From contig NZ_HG005288.1 in assembly GCF_000455285.1 (NCBI RefSeq), forward strand, positions 294,285 to 332,889: a stretch of 38,605 bases of DNA. Reading direction: 5' to 3'. The notes under the pieces are model-generated. The model was not told the origin of the DNA and did not search any database. It saw only the letters and a program-made list of their open reading frames with translations. A program made the translations under genes and the position numbers. The stretch is from Candidatus Stoquefichus massiliensis AP9 (GTDB taxonomy: Bacteria; Bacillota_I; Bacilli_A; Erysipelotrichales; Coprobacillaceae). Below are positions 1 to 9,820 of this stretch, piece by piece (position 1 is the first letter of the stretch; each line of letters starts with the position of its first letter).

Positions 1-39
1 TAATAATCCAGCAATAAATACTAACCAAAAATCACTCAT
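1..39 (-). CDS. Start of a membrane protein (cut by window edge)
   Basis: Only the first 13 codons are inside the window. They read MSDFWLVFIAGLL, a hydrophobic start like a first membrane helix. The ATG overlaps the stop of the XRE regulator gene (ATGAGTGA), and an AGGTGA ribosome site lies 5 bases upstream, inside the regulator gene. The two genes are therefore probably translationally coupled and form a regulator plus membrane protein unit. No family can be assigned. Confidence 0.6.
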   Translation of the reverse strand, partial: MSDFWLVFIAGLL

Positions 40-484
40 TAGTTTCACCTACCACTTCAAAACCATTAATATCATCAATATCAATCAGTTTAATCACTTC
101 TTCTTTTTTCTTTGTCATTTTCTTTCTTTCATATTTAACTTTAACCCATTGATTATTAATATCTAATATTAAGAATTGTTCCTTGATTGGAGAATCAAGC
201 AAAAGATCTACTTCTTTACAATCAAGCTTACATACCTTACCTATTAAGTTTTTGAGAAGAAGTGATTCTTTTTTTCGATTTGTACTCACAACTTCTAGAC
301 CAACTAAATCATCTAAACTGATATGATAAAGCCTTGCTAATTCTGTAGCTTTATCAATCGTTGGTGCTCCCTGATTTAATTCCCAATTAGAAATTGTTTG
401 ACGACTCACCTGTAAAATATCAGCTACTTCTTGTTGACTCATTCCTTGTTTTTTACGTAATTTTATTAAATTATCACCAAGCAT
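32..484 (-). CDS. XRE-family transcriptional regulator
   Basis: 150-residue protein with an N-terminal Cro/CI-type helix-turn-helix at about residues 6-60; the recognition region reads MSQQEVADILQVSRQTISNW. The remaining 90 residues are charged and probably form a small beta-rich effector or dimer part that I do not recognise. The ATG has a good ribosome site (AAAGGAGAG). A 7-bp palindrome lies just upstream, so autoregulation is likely. The downstream partner is a membrane protein overlapping its stop codon, an arrangement typical of small regulator/membrane pairs. The ligand is unknown. Confidence 0.85.
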   Translation of the reverse strand: MLGDNLIKLRKKQGMSQQEVADILQVSRQTISNWELNQGAPTIDKATELARLYHISLDDLVGLEVVSTNRKKESLLLKNLIGKVCKLDCKEVDLLLDSPIKEQFLILDINNQWVKVKYERKKMTKKKEEVIKLIDIDDINGFEVVGETNE

Positions 485-497
485 TTTTATCTCTCCT

Positions 498-514
498 TTA
501 TACTCTTAGTATAA
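498..514. promoter_or_regulatory. Palindrome upstream of the XRE regulator (candidate operator)
   Basis: TTATACT-ctt-AGTATAA is a perfect 7-bp inverted repeat immediately upstream of the ribosome site of the XRE gene. One arm read on the minus strand (TATACT) resembles a -10 box. A bound repressor would block the promoter. This assignment is inferred from position and symmetry. Confidence 0.45.
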
Positions 515-570
515 GGTAAAACATATCATTTATCTATCAAAAAAACTTGGCAATGTTGCTAATTTCTTTA

Positions 571-599
571 ACAAAAAGGTTTATCAAGCGATAAACCTT
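571..599 (-). terminator. Rho-independent terminator after the Nudix gene
   Basis: AAGGTTTATC (576-585) pairs perfectly with GATAAACCTT (590-599) around an AAGC loop, followed on the minus strand by TTTTTGT. It overlaps the last bases of the Nudix gene and closes the glyQS-dnaG-rpoD transcription unit. Confidence 0.85.
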
Positions 600-1056
600 A
601 ATAAATATGATCTTGATATTCAATCACGTGATCATCTTGATAAAATATTTTAGCACTATGAAAATGACCATCTTTCATCCAATCAAAGAAATGATAATCA
701 CCTTCCCACATTGGTAAATCAGATATATGTTCATCATCAATCCATTGTAGAACACCTTCATTACACTCATGAACTTCACCACTAAAATCAGTACATGTAT
801 AAACAAACATGCCTTCATCCTGACCATGATAAAGTTGAGGAAACATTACAAAACCATGCAACTTTAAAGAATGAGCAGTCAATCCAGTTTCTTCAAGGAT
901 TTCTCTTTTCATGCAGTCTTCAGCGCTTTCTCCAGCTTCAAACTTACCACCAACACCTATCCATTTTCCTGCATTAATATCATTCTCTTTTTTAATACGA
1001 TGTAACATTAAAGTTTGGTGATTGCGTTTTATGTAACACATGGTTGTGAGAATCAT
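598..1056 (-). CDS. Nudix hydrolase (MutT/8-oxo-dGTP diphosphatase type)
   Basis: 152-residue Nudix hydrolase. The complete Nudix box is at residues 37-59: G37-x5-E43-x7-R51E52-x2-E55E56-x-G58, the metal and pyrophosphate site. The N-terminus MILTTMCYIK and the HRIKKENDINAGKWIGVGG stretch are typical of the MutT/YtkD-like oxidised-nucleotide hydrolases of Firmicutes; the exact substrate cannot be read from sequence. I chose the ATG at 1056, one base after the stop of the Nif3-family gene (TAA C ATG), because family members begin at this point; the longer frame opens with TTG at 1095. There is no strong ribosome site, so translation probably depends on coupling. Last gene of its operon. Confidence 0.88.
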   Translation of the reverse strand: MILTTMCYIKRNHQTLMLHRIKKENDINAGKWIGVGGKFEAGESAEDCMKREILEETGLTAHSLKLHGFVMFPQLYHGQDEGMFVYTCTDFSGEVHECNEGVLQWIDDEHISDLPMWEGDYHFFDWMKDGHFHSAKIFYQDDHVIEYQDHIY

Positions 1057-1057
1057 G

Positions 1058-1801
1058 TTATCGATACATGTAGTAATCAGATGAACTTCCTTCAATGATT
1101 TCTACATCTAACTCCTTACCTAAAAGTTCTTTGAGTTTTAAGACCATAATATTTTCTGCATGATGATTGATATCAATCAATAACATTTGATGATCAACTG
1201 CATTTTTTGCATGACGATACTTTGTATCACCAGTTAAATATGCATCAGCCTGTCCATAAAACTGTTCCATAAAATCTGCACCACTCCCACCACATATAGC
1301 AACCTTCTCAACTTTATCAACATACCCAGCATATTTAAAATGTTCTAAATGATAGACACTTTGAACATAATCAATAAATGCCTCCATTGTCATTGGCTGA
1401 TTTAAAGTTGCCTGTCGTGTTATTCCATCTGTACCAATTTCTATATCATGGACACCAAGTTCTTCAATAAGCCATTGATTCATAGACACATTATCCAATG
1501 CTGTATGTGAACTATACACAACAACATGATTTTCAATGGCCTTATAAATAAATTTACCCATAATTGAGTCTTTATCGATATTAATAATAGGGTCTAACAA
1601 AAAAGGATGATGTGTTATTAACATTTGACAATCATTATCAATAGCTTCTTCTAATGTTTGTATATCCGCATTTAAAGAAACCATAACTTTTGTGACATTT
1701 GTATAAATATCACCTATCTGTAATCCGCACTTATCCCACTCTTCTTGTGAAGATAAAGGATAATGCTTTTCCATAACTTCAATAATATCTTTAGCTTGCA
1801 T
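1058..1801 (-). CDS. Nif3-like dinuclear metal centre protein (YqfO/YbgI family)
   Basis: 247 residues, the short form of the NIF3/DUF34 family, without the inserted domain found in Bacillus YqfO. Metal-binding motifs are present: HHP at residues 64-66, SSHTALDN at 97-104, and INHHAEN near the C-terminus. Family members bind two metal ions and form a toroidal hexamer; some are annotated as GTP cyclohydrolase I type 2, but the physiological role is unsettled. The start overlaps the trmK end by 11 bases and the ribosome site AAGGTG lies inside trmK, so the pair is coupled. The trmK-nif3 pairing downstream of rpoD is a classic Firmicutes arrangement. Confidence 0.9.
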   Translation of the reverse strand: MQAKDIIEVMEKHYPLSSQEEWDKCGLQIGDIYTNVTKVMVSLNADIQTLEEAIDNDCQMLITHHPFLLDPIINIDKDSIMGKFIYKAIENHVVVYSSHTALDNVSMNQWLIEELGVHDIEIGTDGITRQATLNQPMTMEAFIDYVQSVYHLEHFKYAGYVDKVEKVAICGGSGADFMEQFYGQADAYLTGDTKYRHAKNAVDHQMLLIDINHHAENIMVLKLKELLGKELDVEIIEGSSSDYYMYR

Positions 1802-2474
1802 TTATTTCACCTTCAATCAAATCAATCATATGTTGAACCTCTTGAAAACGGGGATGTTTTTCATCTAATGATTTCAAAATATTTCTTTGAATTTCCAATT
1901 GTCTATGCCACTTTTCATAAAACAAACCGTTTTTACGTTTTCTTAAACAAGGACCAAAATAAAAATCACTTTCATTATAAATTATTTCTTCTTTTGTTTT
2001 TTCACATACAATAATCTCATAAATATGATGTGCATCTTTGACAATATCCTCATCAATAATTTTCATATTCTGATGATATAAATATTCTCTTAGAATCTCC
2101 AATCCAATATTTGCTTGTAAAATAAAGCGATGTTGAGATAGAAAATCAGGATGTTCATTTAAAATATCAACTGTTAATTTTCCACCCATTCCACAAATAC
2201 TAATCATATCTACCGATTTATCTATAATAGGGTTCATACCACTTCCTAGAAGTGGTATGACCTGCTTTTCTAATTCATACTGCTGAATCGTTTCTATTGA
2301 TGCATTAATAGGTCCACTTGCAATATCACATGCATATGCTTTTTCTATCACATCATGCTTCACTAAATAGCACGGTAAATAAGCATGATCTGTTCCGATA
2401 TCAGCAAGTATCTTTCCTTGTTTATATTTGATAATCAAGTCAGCAATGGCTTGTAATCTTTTTGATAGTTTCAT
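1791..2474 (-). CDS. trmK: tRNA (adenine(22)-N1)-methyltransferase
   Basis: 227-residue class I SAM-dependent methyltransferase that makes m1A22 in bacterial tRNAs. The SAM-binding motif I is DIGTDHAYLP at residues 25-34, and ISICGMGG is the family's motif IV region. Length and the C-terminal helical region match TrmK (YqfN) of Bacillus. The ATG follows the rpoD stop by one base, and the end overlaps the Nif3-family gene, so it is in the middle of a tight operon. The function follows from established family knowledge. Confidence 0.92.
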   Translation of the reverse strand: MKLSKRLQAIADLIIKYKQGKILADIGTDHAYLPCYLVKHDVIEKAYACDIASGPINASIETIQQYELEKQVIPLLGSGMNPIIDKSVDMISICGMGGKLTVDILNEHPDFLSQHRFILQANIGLEILREYLYHQNMKIIDEDIVKDAHHIYEIIVCEKTKEEIIYNESDFYFGPCLRKRKNGLFYEKWHRQLEIQRNILKSLDEKHPRFQEVQHMIDLIEGEINAS

Positions 2475-2475
2475 A

Positions 2476-3753
2476 TTAACGATCTAAGAAATCTTTCAAA
2501 CGTTTAGAACGTGAAGGATGCTTCAATTTTCTTAAAGCCTTTGCTTCAATCTGACGAATACGTTCACGAGTAACATTAAATTCTTTTCCAACTTCTTCTA
2601 ATGTTCTCGTACGTCCATCATCTAAACCAAAACGTAAACGTAAAACTTTTTCTTCGCGATCTGTTAGTTCTAATAAGACTTCATTTAATTCATCCTTTAA
2701 TAATTCATTAGCAGCATAATCATCAGGTGACATTGCTCCTTCATCTTCAATAAAATCACCTAAATGTGAATCATCTTCTTCTCCAATTGGTGTTTCTAAT
2801 GAAACTGGTTCTAATGAAATTTTTTGAATTTCACGCACTTTATCAGGTGTCATACCATCCATTTTATCAGATATTTCTTCGGCAGAAGGCTCTCTTCCTA
2901 ATTCTTGAATTAATTGTCTTTGCACACGTGTTAATTTATTAATTGTTTCAACCATATGAACTGGAATACGTATTGTTCTTGCCTGATCAGCAATAGCACG
3001 TGTAATAGCTTGTCTAATCCACCAAGTCGCATAAGTTGAAAACTTAAAACCTTTTGTATAATCAAATTTTTCAACAGCCTTAATTAAACCCATATTTCCT
3101 TCTTGAATAAGATCTAAAAATAACATACCACGTCCAACATATCTTTTTGCAATAGAAACAACCAAACGTAAGTTGGCAGCAGCCAACTTCTTCTTTGCTT
3201 CTTCATCACCATCAAGAATACGTTTTGCTAAATCAATTTCTTCATCATGACTTAATAATTCAACACGTCCTATTTCCTTTAAATACATTTTAACAGGATC
3301 ATTTATCTTCACATTGCTTCCCAATTGATTCTCATCATCATCACTATGATCAGTATACATGTTGACTGTATCACCAGTCATCATATCAAAATCACCAACG
3401 AAATCTAAATCAGGAACATCTCCACCAAGTTCGTCATCCAATCCCTCAAGGTCTTCTAAACCTTCTAATGATTCTAAACCTTCTAAATCATCTAAATCAG
3501 TAACAACACCTTTTAATAATTCTTCATCATCAATATCTAAAGCATCTAAACCATCTTCAATGAGAATATCACTTTCAGTAATAAATTGTAATAACTCTTC
3601 TGCTGATTCATCATCCAAATCATATTTTGTTAAAAAGGCATCCAAATCATCTTGTGATAATGTTCCACCTAATGCATCAGCTGTTTCTTTAATTAGATTT
3701 TTTAAATCTTCGAAAGTCACTGGTGCTGCTTTTTTCTTTGTTTCTTTTTTCAT
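2476..3753 (-). CDS. rpoD: Primary RNA polymerase sigma factor (sigma-70/SigA)
   Basis: 425-residue housekeeping sigma factor. Region 1.1 covers about residues 10-70. An acidic linker at about 80-135 contains near-repeats of Leu-Glu-Gly-Leu ([20 protein letters not shown]). Region 1.2 begins at [13 protein letters not shown]; region 2 includes the -10 recognition helix with [15 protein letters not shown]; region 4 has [20 protein letters not shown] for -35 binding. Its start overlaps the dnaG stop (ATGA). The consensus promoters seen elsewhere in the window (TTGACA/TATAAT) fit this factor. The Leu/acidic linker is longer and more repetitive than usual but otherwise nothing is missing. Confidence 0.97.
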   Translation of the reverse strand: MKKETKKKAAPVTFEDLKNLIKETADALGGTLSQDDLDAFLTKYDLDDESAEELLQFITESDILIEDGLDALDIDDEELLKGVVTDLDDLEGLESLEGLEDLEGLDDELGGDVPDLDFVGDFDMMTGDTVNMYTDHSDDDENQLGSNVKINDPVKMYLKEIGRVELLSHDEEIDLAKRILDGDEEAKKKLAAANLRLVVSIAKRYVGRGMLFLDLIQEGNMGLIKAVEKFDYTKGFKFSTYATWWIRQAITRAIADQARTIRIPVHMVETINKLTRVQRQLIQELGREPSAEEISDKMDGMTPDKVREIQKISLEPVSLETPIGEEDDSHLGDFIEDEGAMSPDDYAANELLKDELNEVLLELTDREEKVLRLRFGLDDGRTRTLEEVGKEFNVTRERIRQIEAKALRKLKHPSRSKRLKDFLDR

Positions 3754-5504
3754 ATAGACTCCTTTTCACTCTCTAATTTCACTATCTCACTTAAAATCTG
3801 AGCCTTTTGACTCGGATCTAAAATATAATTAAACTGTTCTAACAATTGATCCTTTTTCATCTTTCTAGCATTACTTGCAATTGTCTGAATATAATCATCA
3901 ATAGCTTTTTCTTCATATGGAAGTGGTAATGCTGACTGCGATATTTCTAACACAGTTTGTACCAATTCCTCTTTTTGTATACTATCAATAAGATCAGCAA
4001 CTTCAATAAATGTATGATGACGATAATAATCAACAATATAAGATGCAATAACACGATATTGATCATTGTACATAAATCCTGCCTTTGCCTCATACTTGGC
4101 AGCAACATCTTTACTATTTAACATATAAAACAACAAATCATGTTCTGCTTTTTTATATTTATCAACGAGACGAATTGTTTTTTTTACTTCCTGATAAACA
4201 TATTCTTCTTTTTTGGGTTTCATTCCAGCAACATGCTGAGCAATAACCTCATAAGAGAAACCTGATTTAGAAGAAAGAATATGCATATAGTAATCACGAT
4301 CTATATCATCAGTTATCTGTGTAATTTCAAAACACATTTTTTCTAAATAATTTTTTCGATCATCATAATTTAAAGGATCAACCATTCGATATTCAAAATC
4401 CATCAAAAATTCAATGGGTTTTAAAGTTTTATGTAATGCTTCTTCCAATCCTAACTGACCATGTTCTTCATATATTTCATCTGGATCATGTCCATCTGGC
4501 AAAACAATAATTTTTACTTTAAAACCTGCTTCTTCTAACTCTCTTGCTGCTTTACTCATCGCGGCCTGTCCCGCCTGATCACCATCCAAGCATAAATAAA
4601 CTTGAGTTGTTAATCGCCGTAAAGCTTGAATATGTCCTTTGGTAAGTGCTGTTCCCATAATAGCTACAGTATTTTCAATTCCGGCTTTATACATAGCAAT
4701 GACATCCATAAAGCCTTCTAATAAATAAATAAACCCAGCTTGTTTAACTGCTTCTCGACATTGATGATAATGATATAAGGTTTGTCCCTTAACAAAAATA
4801 TCAGATTCAGGAGAATTTATATACTTACTGTCAGTTTGTGTTGGTTTATAAATACGTCCACTAAAACCAACAACTTGTCCCTGTTGATTATACAAAGGAA
4901 ACATAATGCGATCATGATAACGATCAAAATGACTCTGTGATTCAATAACCAATCCAGATTTGACCATATCAATTTCACTATATCCTAATTTTGAAAACGC
5001 AGTATGTAAAACCGGATCAATAGGTGCATAACCAATTTGAAATTCTTTAATCAAATCATCTGTAAAATGACGATTCATTAAATAGGTCTTTGCTTCTAGT
5101 CCTAACTTCGTATTCAAATAATAACTATAAATTTTCTGTGCTTCTTGGTGCATTTGATAAAGAGCGACATGTTCTTTATTTTCTGGCCTTTTTTCAACAT
5201 CCAGATGATAATCTCTTAAATCAACACGACCTAATTCGGCAACTTTTTTAACAGATTCTATGTATGATATCTTCAGATATTTTTGTAGAAAGGTAAATAC
5301 ATTCCCACCTGTTCCACAAACAAAACACATGAATATCTGCTTATCTGGTGATACGGACATAGAAGGATTTTTATCATCATGAAAAGGACATAAAGCTTTA
5401 TAATTTCTACCACTTTTTTCTAAAGGAAGATATTGTCCAATCACATCAACGATATCAACACTATGTCTTATTTCATTGATTTTTTCCTGTGGTAGTCGTG
5501 CCAT
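3750..5504 (-). CDS. dnaG: DNA primase
   Basis: 584 residues. It makes the RNA primers for lagging-strand replication and works with the DnaB-type helicase. The N-terminal CHC2 zinc site is C39, H42, C60, C63. The catalytic TOPRIM domain carries [15 protein letters not shown] with the metal-binding Glu and [10 protein letters not shown] with the DxD. The C-terminal ~150 residues are the helicase-interacting part. The ATG has an AAAGGAGAGGA site 18 bases after the glyQS stop. The dnaG-rpoD pair is the old macromolecular-synthesis operon, here preceded by glyQS rather than rpsU. Confidence 0.97.
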   Translation of the reverse strand: MARLPQEKINEIRHSVDIVDVIGQYLPLEKSGRNYKALCPFHDDKNPSMSVSPDKQIFMCFVCGTGGNVFTFLQKYLKISYIESVKKVAELGRVDLRDYHLDVEKRPENKEHVALYQMHQEAQKIYSYYLNTKLGLEAKTYLMNRHFTDDLIKEFQIGYAPIDPVLHTAFSKLGYSEIDMVKSGLVIESQSHFDRYHDRIMFPLYNQQGQVVGFSGRIYKPTQTDSKYINSPESDIFVKGQTLYHYHQCREAVKQAGFIYLLEGFMDVIAMYKAGIENTVAIMGTALTKGHIQALRRLTTQVYLCLDGDQAGQAAMSKAARELEEAGFKVKIIVLPDGHDPDEIYEEHGQLGLEEALHKTLKPIEFLMDFEYRMVDPLNYDDRKNYLEKMCFEITQITDDIDRDYYMHILSSKSGFSYEVIAQHVAGMKPKKEEYVYQEVKKTIRLVDKYKKAEHDLLFYMLNSKDVAAKYEAKAGFMYNDQYRVIASYIVDYYRHHTFIEVADLIDSIQKEELVQTVLEISQSALPLPYEEKAIDDYIQTIASNARKMKKDQLLEQFNYILDPSQKAQILSEIVKLESEKESI

Positions 5505-5522
5505 TTATGTCCTCTCCTTTCA

Positions 5523-6893
5523 TTAAAATTTAATTTTTTCAGAAATATAAGTAACTAACTGATCAATTGGTAAACGAATCTGTTCCATAGTATCACGATC
5601 ACGTAATGTTACAGACTGATCATTTTCTGTATCAAAATCTATTGTAATACAATATGGTGTCCCTATAGCATCAGCACGACGATAACGTTTTCCAATTTGA
5701 CCTGCAACATCATAATCAACATTAAACTCTTGAGATAAAAGTGTATAAACTTCCATTGCTTTTTCACTTTGTTTCTTCGTTAATGGTAAAATAGCAGCCT
5801 TTACAGGTGCAACCGCAGGATGCAAATGCATCACAGTACGGGTTTCATTTTCTAAAGTTTCTTCATCATAAGCATCTGATAACACAGATAAAAATAAACG
5901 ATCTGCTCCAACAGATGGCTCAATAACATATGGAATATATTTTTGATTAGTTTCAGGATCAAGATACTCTAAATTCTTCTTAGAGAATTCCTGATGTCTT
6001 GATAAGTCATAATCAGTTCTATCAGCAATACCCCATAATTCACCCCAACCAAATGGATATAGGTATTCAATATCACTTGTTGCTTTAGAATAGAAAGATA
6101 ACTCTTCTTTTTCATGATCTCTAAATCTTAAATTATCTTTTGATAATCCTAAATCTAATAAAAATTGCATACATCCATCTTTCCAATAATGAAACCATTC
6201 TAAATCAGTATCAGGTTTACAAAAGAATTCTAATTCCATTTGTTCAAATTCTCTTGTCCTAAAAATAAAGTTACCTGGCGTAATTTCATTTCTAAATGAT
6301 TTTCCAATTTGACCAATTCCAAATGGAACTTTTTTACGTGATGTTCTTTGAATATTCTTAAAATTAACAAATATACCTTGAGCTGTTTCCGGACGTAAGT
6401 AAACGACATTTTTTGCATCTTTGACAACACCCATATATGTTTTGAACATTAATTCAAATTCACGAATATCTGTAAAATCTTCACTTCCACAATCAGGACA
6501 CTTAATATGATGTTCTCTAATATAACTCATCATTTTATCTGGTTCCCAACCGTCACTATGAACATCAGGATCATATCCCTCAATTAATTTATCAGCACGG
6601 TGTCTTGTTTTACAGTTTTTACAATCAATAAGAGGATCACTAAATCCACCAACGTGTCCACTTGCTTCCCAAACACGTGGATTCATAAATATAGCTGAAT
6701 CCAATCCAACATTATATGGTGATTCTTGAATAAATCTCTTCCACCATAATTTCTTAATATTGTTTTTCATTTCTACACCTAGTGGACCATAATCCCAAGT
6801 GTTTGCTAAACCATCATAAATTTCAGAACCCTGATAAACAAATCCAGAATTCTTTGCATGTGCAATTAACTTATCCATATCTTTATTTGCCAT
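5523..6893 (-). CDS. glyQS: Glycyl-tRNA synthetase (dimeric, single-chain type)
   Basis: 456-residue class II aminoacyl-tRNA synthetase of the alpha2 type. Seen in the sequence: GHVGGF near the N-terminus, two CxxC pairs (CKNC and CPDC) for zinc in the insertion domain, motif 2 within [20 protein letters not shown], motif 3 in [11 protein letters not shown], and the C-terminal anticodon-binding domain from about residue 365. It charges tRNA-Gly. It has its own promoter (6997-7025) and a 5' leader of about 100 bases with a hairpin; this leader is too short and lacks the conserved elements of a T-box. It leads the operon into dnaG and rpoD. Confidence 0.96.
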   Translation of the reverse strand: MANKDMDKLIAHAKNSGFVYQGSEIYDGLANTWDYGPLGVEMKNNIKKLWWKRFIQESPYNVGLDSAIFMNPRVWEASGHVGGFSDPLIDCKNCKTRHRADKLIEGYDPDVHSDGWEPDKMMSYIREHHIKCPDCGSEDFTDIREFELMFKTYMGVVKDAKNVVYLRPETAQGIFVNFKNIQRTSRKKVPFGIGQIGKSFRNEITPGNFIFRTREFEQMELEFFCKPDTDLEWFHYWKDGCMQFLLDLGLSKDNLRFRDHEKEELSFYSKATSDIEYLYPFGWGELWGIADRTDYDLSRHQEFSKKNLEYLDPETNQKYIPYVIEPSVGADRLFLSVLSDAYDEETLENETRTVMHLHPAVAPVKAAILPLTKKQSEKAMEVYTLLSQEFNVDYDVAGQIGKRYRRADAIGTPYCITIDFDTENDQSVTLRDRDTMEQIRLPIDQLVTYISEKIKF

Positions 6894-6941
6894 ATTTTTA
6901 CCCCTTTTTACAAATTTTATACACTTATATAAAGTATGAAA

Positions 6942-6963
6942 GACTTAGCCTATCTGCCAAGTC
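6942..6963 (-). promoter_or_regulatory. Hairpin in the glyQS leader
   Basis: On the minus strand GACTTGGC (6963-6956) pairs with GCTAAGTC (6949-6942), with one G-U pair and a six-base loop, followed by TTTCATACTTT. It lies between the predicted transcription start and the glyQS ribosome site. It could be a weak attenuator or an mRNA-stability hairpin. No T-box sequence is visible. Confidence 0.4.
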
Positions 6964-6996
6964 ATATTTTCCCTATAATATGTATTATCGTATGTA

Positions 6997-7025
6997 GTTA
7001 TACCCTTATAGTGGTTATTTGTCAA
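6997..7025 (-). promoter_or_regulatory. Sigma-A promoter of glyQS inside an inverted repeat
   Basis: TTGACA (7025-7020), 17-base spacer, TATAAC (7002-6997). The promoter is framed by an 11-bp perfect inverted repeat, TATACCCTTAT at 6999-7009 and ATAAGGGTATA at 7032-7042. One arm covers the -10 box and the other sits upstream of the -35 box. This looks like an operator or a cruciform as much as a terminator, since no T-run follows on either strand. Confidence 0.65.
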
Positions 7026-7042
7026 CCAACAATAAGGGTATA

Positions 7043-7960
7043 CTATAAATATGTTCTTTCATTTAACCAATTTAAAATATCCTGATAAACGTCTAACTTT
7101 CCTTTTTCAAATAAAAGTGCATGTCTTTTGGCAGGAAATATCTTTAAAGTCAAATCTCTTATATCTCTTTTTTTATATTTATTATATAATTTTTTTATTT
7201 TTCTACCCATTGGATCATATTCCCCAACACCTATATAGAGTGAAAGATACTGTGGAATTTTCGCAATAGATTCATCACCATTCACTTCATTAACAATCCT
7301 AATAATATCCTTATATCCTTGTACTGTATATGAGAAATGTGTCATAGGATCATTTAAAAACTTCTTTTTCTCATCATTATCACTTGTTAACCAATCAATT
7401 TCACTTGTTGTTTGATGAACCTTTCGATTTAAACGCTGATGGAAAGATTGAAAATATGAATTTGCCTTATACAGTGGTCCTTTCCATAACTTTAATAATT
7501 GAAGATATATTTTTTTTATATACTGATATTCTACTTCTGTTTGCGTACCAAGTAATAAAGCACCTTCAATAAAATCACCATATTCACTCATATACTTACG
7601 AATTAAAACAGACCCCAAATCACTACCTAACATAAAATAAGGAACATCAGGATAACGTCCTCGCATAATCAGTTGTAAATGATGCATATCCTTCACAAGA
7701 TTATCAGGTCCATTCACCTTACCAAAATAACCTTGTTCAAAATCAATCAAGGACTTACCATGACCTGCAAAATCACTCACTACCACAACAAACCCCTGAT
7801 TTAATAAATAAGATGCAAAATGATCATAACGATCAGCATGTTCGCCTATTCCATGATGAATCTGGATAATACCTTTAACACGTAAAACAACTTTTGGCTC
7901 ATAAACATGGTAACGCACATGTACGTGCATACAAGATGTATAAGTCTCTGTACGTTTCAT
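7043..7960 (-). CDS. Alpha/beta hydrolase (lysophospholipase-like) with Asp at the nucleophile position
   Basis: 305-residue serine aminopeptidase S33/lysophospholipase-like protein. The oxyanion region IHHGIGEHADRYDHFA and SDFAGHGKS (62-70) are typical. The nucleophile elbow, normally G-x-S-x-G, reads G112-S113-D114-L115-G116, so the position of the catalytic Ser is Asp; codon 7621-7619 is clearly GAT. The acid region (GEYDPMG) and the catalytic-type His (KRHALLFE) are kept. Asp nucleophiles occur in dehalogenases and epoxide hydrolases of the same fold, so this could be a changed chemistry or a non-esterase. The start overlaps the ygiQ stop (TAATG) with a strong AGGAGGT site. No signal peptide. 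Confidence 0.85.
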   Translation of the reverse strand: MKRTETYTSCMHVHVRYHVYEPKVVLRVKGIIQIHHGIGEHADRYDHFASYLLNQGFVVVVSDFAGHGKSLIDFEQGYFGKVNGPDNLVKDMHHLQLIMRGRYPDVPYFMLGSDLGSVLIRKYMSEYGDFIEGALLLGTQTEVEYQYIKKIYLQLLKLWKGPLYKANSYFQSFHQRLNRKVHQTTSEIDWLTSDNDEKKKFLNDPMTHFSYTVQGYKDIIRIVNEVNGDESIAKIPQYLSLYIGVGEYDPMGRKIKKLYNKYKKRDIRDLTLKIFPAKRHALLFEKGKLDVYQDILNWLNERTYL

Positions 7961-9777
7961 TATGATGACCTCCTCTTTGGTGGACGGAATTGTCCTTTTG
8001 GTTTGATGAGAGATTTACTATCAAATCCAATGAGATCTTGTCTTTTTGCAAGAACTAAAGCTTCATAGACAAGATGGTAATTCTTTGGATTACGATATTG
8101 CATAAGAGCTCTTTGCATTGCTTTTTCTTTTGGTGTCTTTGCGACATATACTGGTTTCATATCACGCGGATCTAATTCAGTATAGTACATTGCTGTTGAA
8201 AGAGTTCCAGGAGTTGGATAAAAATCTTGCACTTGTTCTGGCGTATGGTGAATGTCTCTTAAATACTCTGCAAGTTCAATGGCACTCTTTAAATCACTAC
8301 CTGGATGTGATGACATTAAATAAGGCACAAGATACTGATTCATTCCTAAATCTTTATTTAATTTTTGATACTTTTCAACAAATTTCTCATATAATTCACG
8401 ATGAGGTTTACCCATCTTGTCTAAGACCTGATCACTAATATGTTCAGGTGCAACTTTTAATTGACCACTAATATGATTTTGAACCAATTCTTTAAAGAAC
8501 AAATCATTTTTATCATACATCAAATAATCATATCTAATTCCAGATCTCACAAAAACTTTTTTCACACCATCTAATGATCTTAATTTCTTTAACAATTCTA
8601 AATAATCACTATGATCAACTTTCAAATTTTGACATGGTTTAGGCCATAAACATTGTTTTGTTGGACAAGCACCATGTGTTTCCTGTTTTTTACAGCTCGG
8701 CTGTCTAAAGTTAGCTGTTGGTCCACCAACATCATGAATATATCCCTTGAAATCAGGTTCATCAATCATAATTTTTGCCTCATTAATTAAAGATTCATGT
8801 GAACGTGTTTGGATAATACGTCCCTGATGAAAGTTTAAAGCACAGAAATTACATGCTCCAAAACATCCCCGATTACTAATTAATGAAAAACGAACTTCTT
8901 CTATCGCTGGAATATAATCATACATAGGATGATATGTTCTTTGATATGGTAGTGCATATGTATCATCAAATTCTATTTGAGTTAATGGACGATTGGGTCT
9001 ATTTTGTACAACATAAAACCCATCATAAGGTTCTACCAATGTCTTCGCATTAAAATGATCAGTATGCCGATATTGTATTCCAAATGATTTCGCATATGCG
9101 CCTTTATTAGTTGATACATCCTGAAACGATGGCAGCATAACATACCCTTCTGGTACAAGAGAAAGATCTTTGACTTTAAAAACTGTACCATCTAAATAAG
9201 TCAGATATTGAGCATCAATTCCAGCATCCAATGCTTCAGCAATTTCCACAACACTATTTTCACCCATACCATACATCAGTAAATCAGCTCCAGAATCAAC
9301 CAAAATTGATTTTCTCACTTTATCATCCCAATAATCATAATGCGATAAACGTCTTAAACTCGCTTCAATTCCACCAATTAAAATTGTTGCATCTTTATAA
9401 GCCTCTCGAACTTTTTGACTATAGACAATAACCGCTCTATCTGGCCGATGACCACCTTCACCATTATTTGAATAACTATCCTTTTTTCTTCTTTTTTTAG
9501 ACACACTGTAATGATTCACCATTGAATCAATATTTCCACTAGAAATCAAAAATCCTAATCTCGGTTTTCCAAATCTTTGAAAATCATCTAAAGTATGCCA
9601 ATCAGGTTGAGCCAAAAAACAAACTTTAAAACCACGACTTTCTAATGTTCTTGTAATAATAGCTGCTCCAAATGAAGGATGATCCACATAGGCATCACCA
9701 CTTATATAAACAAAATCAGGTTGCTGCCAACCTCTCTCTAACATTTCTTCTCTTGTAGTTGGTAAAAAATTTCCCAT
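7960..9777 (-). CDS. ygiQ: YgiQ family radical SAM protein
   Basis: 605-residue UPF0313/YgiQ radical SAM protein. The 4Fe-4S motif is C305-xxx-C309-xx-C312 (GCFGACNFC). The N-terminal ~280 residues are the cobalamin-domain-like part; the C-terminal part includes TPEQVQDFYPTPGTLSTAMY, typical of the family's DUF3362 region. The reaction is not established. I chose the ATG at 9777 because AGGGGA sits 8 bases upstream of it; the ATG at 9798 would bury that site in the coding region. A TATAAT-like box at 9801-9806 may serve as promoter. It is coupled to the hydrolase downstream. Confidence 0.93.
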   Translation of the reverse strand: MGNFLPTTREEMLERGWQQPDFVYISGDAYVDHPSFGAAIITRTLESRGFKVCFLAQPDWHTLDDFQRFGKPRLGFLISSGNIDSMVNHYSVSKKRRKKDSYSNNGEGGHRPDRAVIVYSQKVREAYKDATILIGGIEASLRRLSHYDYWDDKVRKSILVDSGADLLMYGMGENSVVEIAEALDAGIDAQYLTYLDGTVFKVKDLSLVPEGYVMLPSFQDVSTNKGAYAKSFGIQYRHTDHFNAKTLVEPYDGFYVVQNRPNRPLTQIEFDDTYALPYQRTYHPMYDYIPAIEEVRFSLISNRGCFGACNFCALNFHQGRIIQTRSHESLINEAKIMIDEPDFKGYIHDVGGPTANFRQPSCKKQETHGACPTKQCLWPKPCQNLKVDHSDYLELLKKLRSLDGVKKVFVRSGIRYDYLMYDKNDLFFKELVQNHISGQLKVAPEHISDQVLDKMGKPHRELYEKFVEKYQKLNKDLGMNQYLVPYLMSSHPGSDLKSAIELAEYLRDIHHTPEQVQDFYPTPGTLSTAMYYTELDPRDMKPVYVAKTPKEKAMQRALMQYRNPKNYHLVYEALVLAKRQDLIGFDSKSLIKPKGQFRPPKRRSS

Positions 9778-9820
9778 AATGTCTCCCCTTTTATGCACCT
9801 ATTATACATCAAACAAGCGC

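Noticed and set aside
3359-3757. Ser/Lys-rich ORF antisense to rpoD
   Set aside because: It mirrors the Asp/Glu/Leu-rich coding of rpoD region 1 and has no ribosome site; rpoD is certain.
6894-7042. T-box leader for glyQS
   Set aside because: The leader is about 100 bases, with no T-box sequence (TGGNACC-type) and no antiterminator/terminator pair; only one hairpin.
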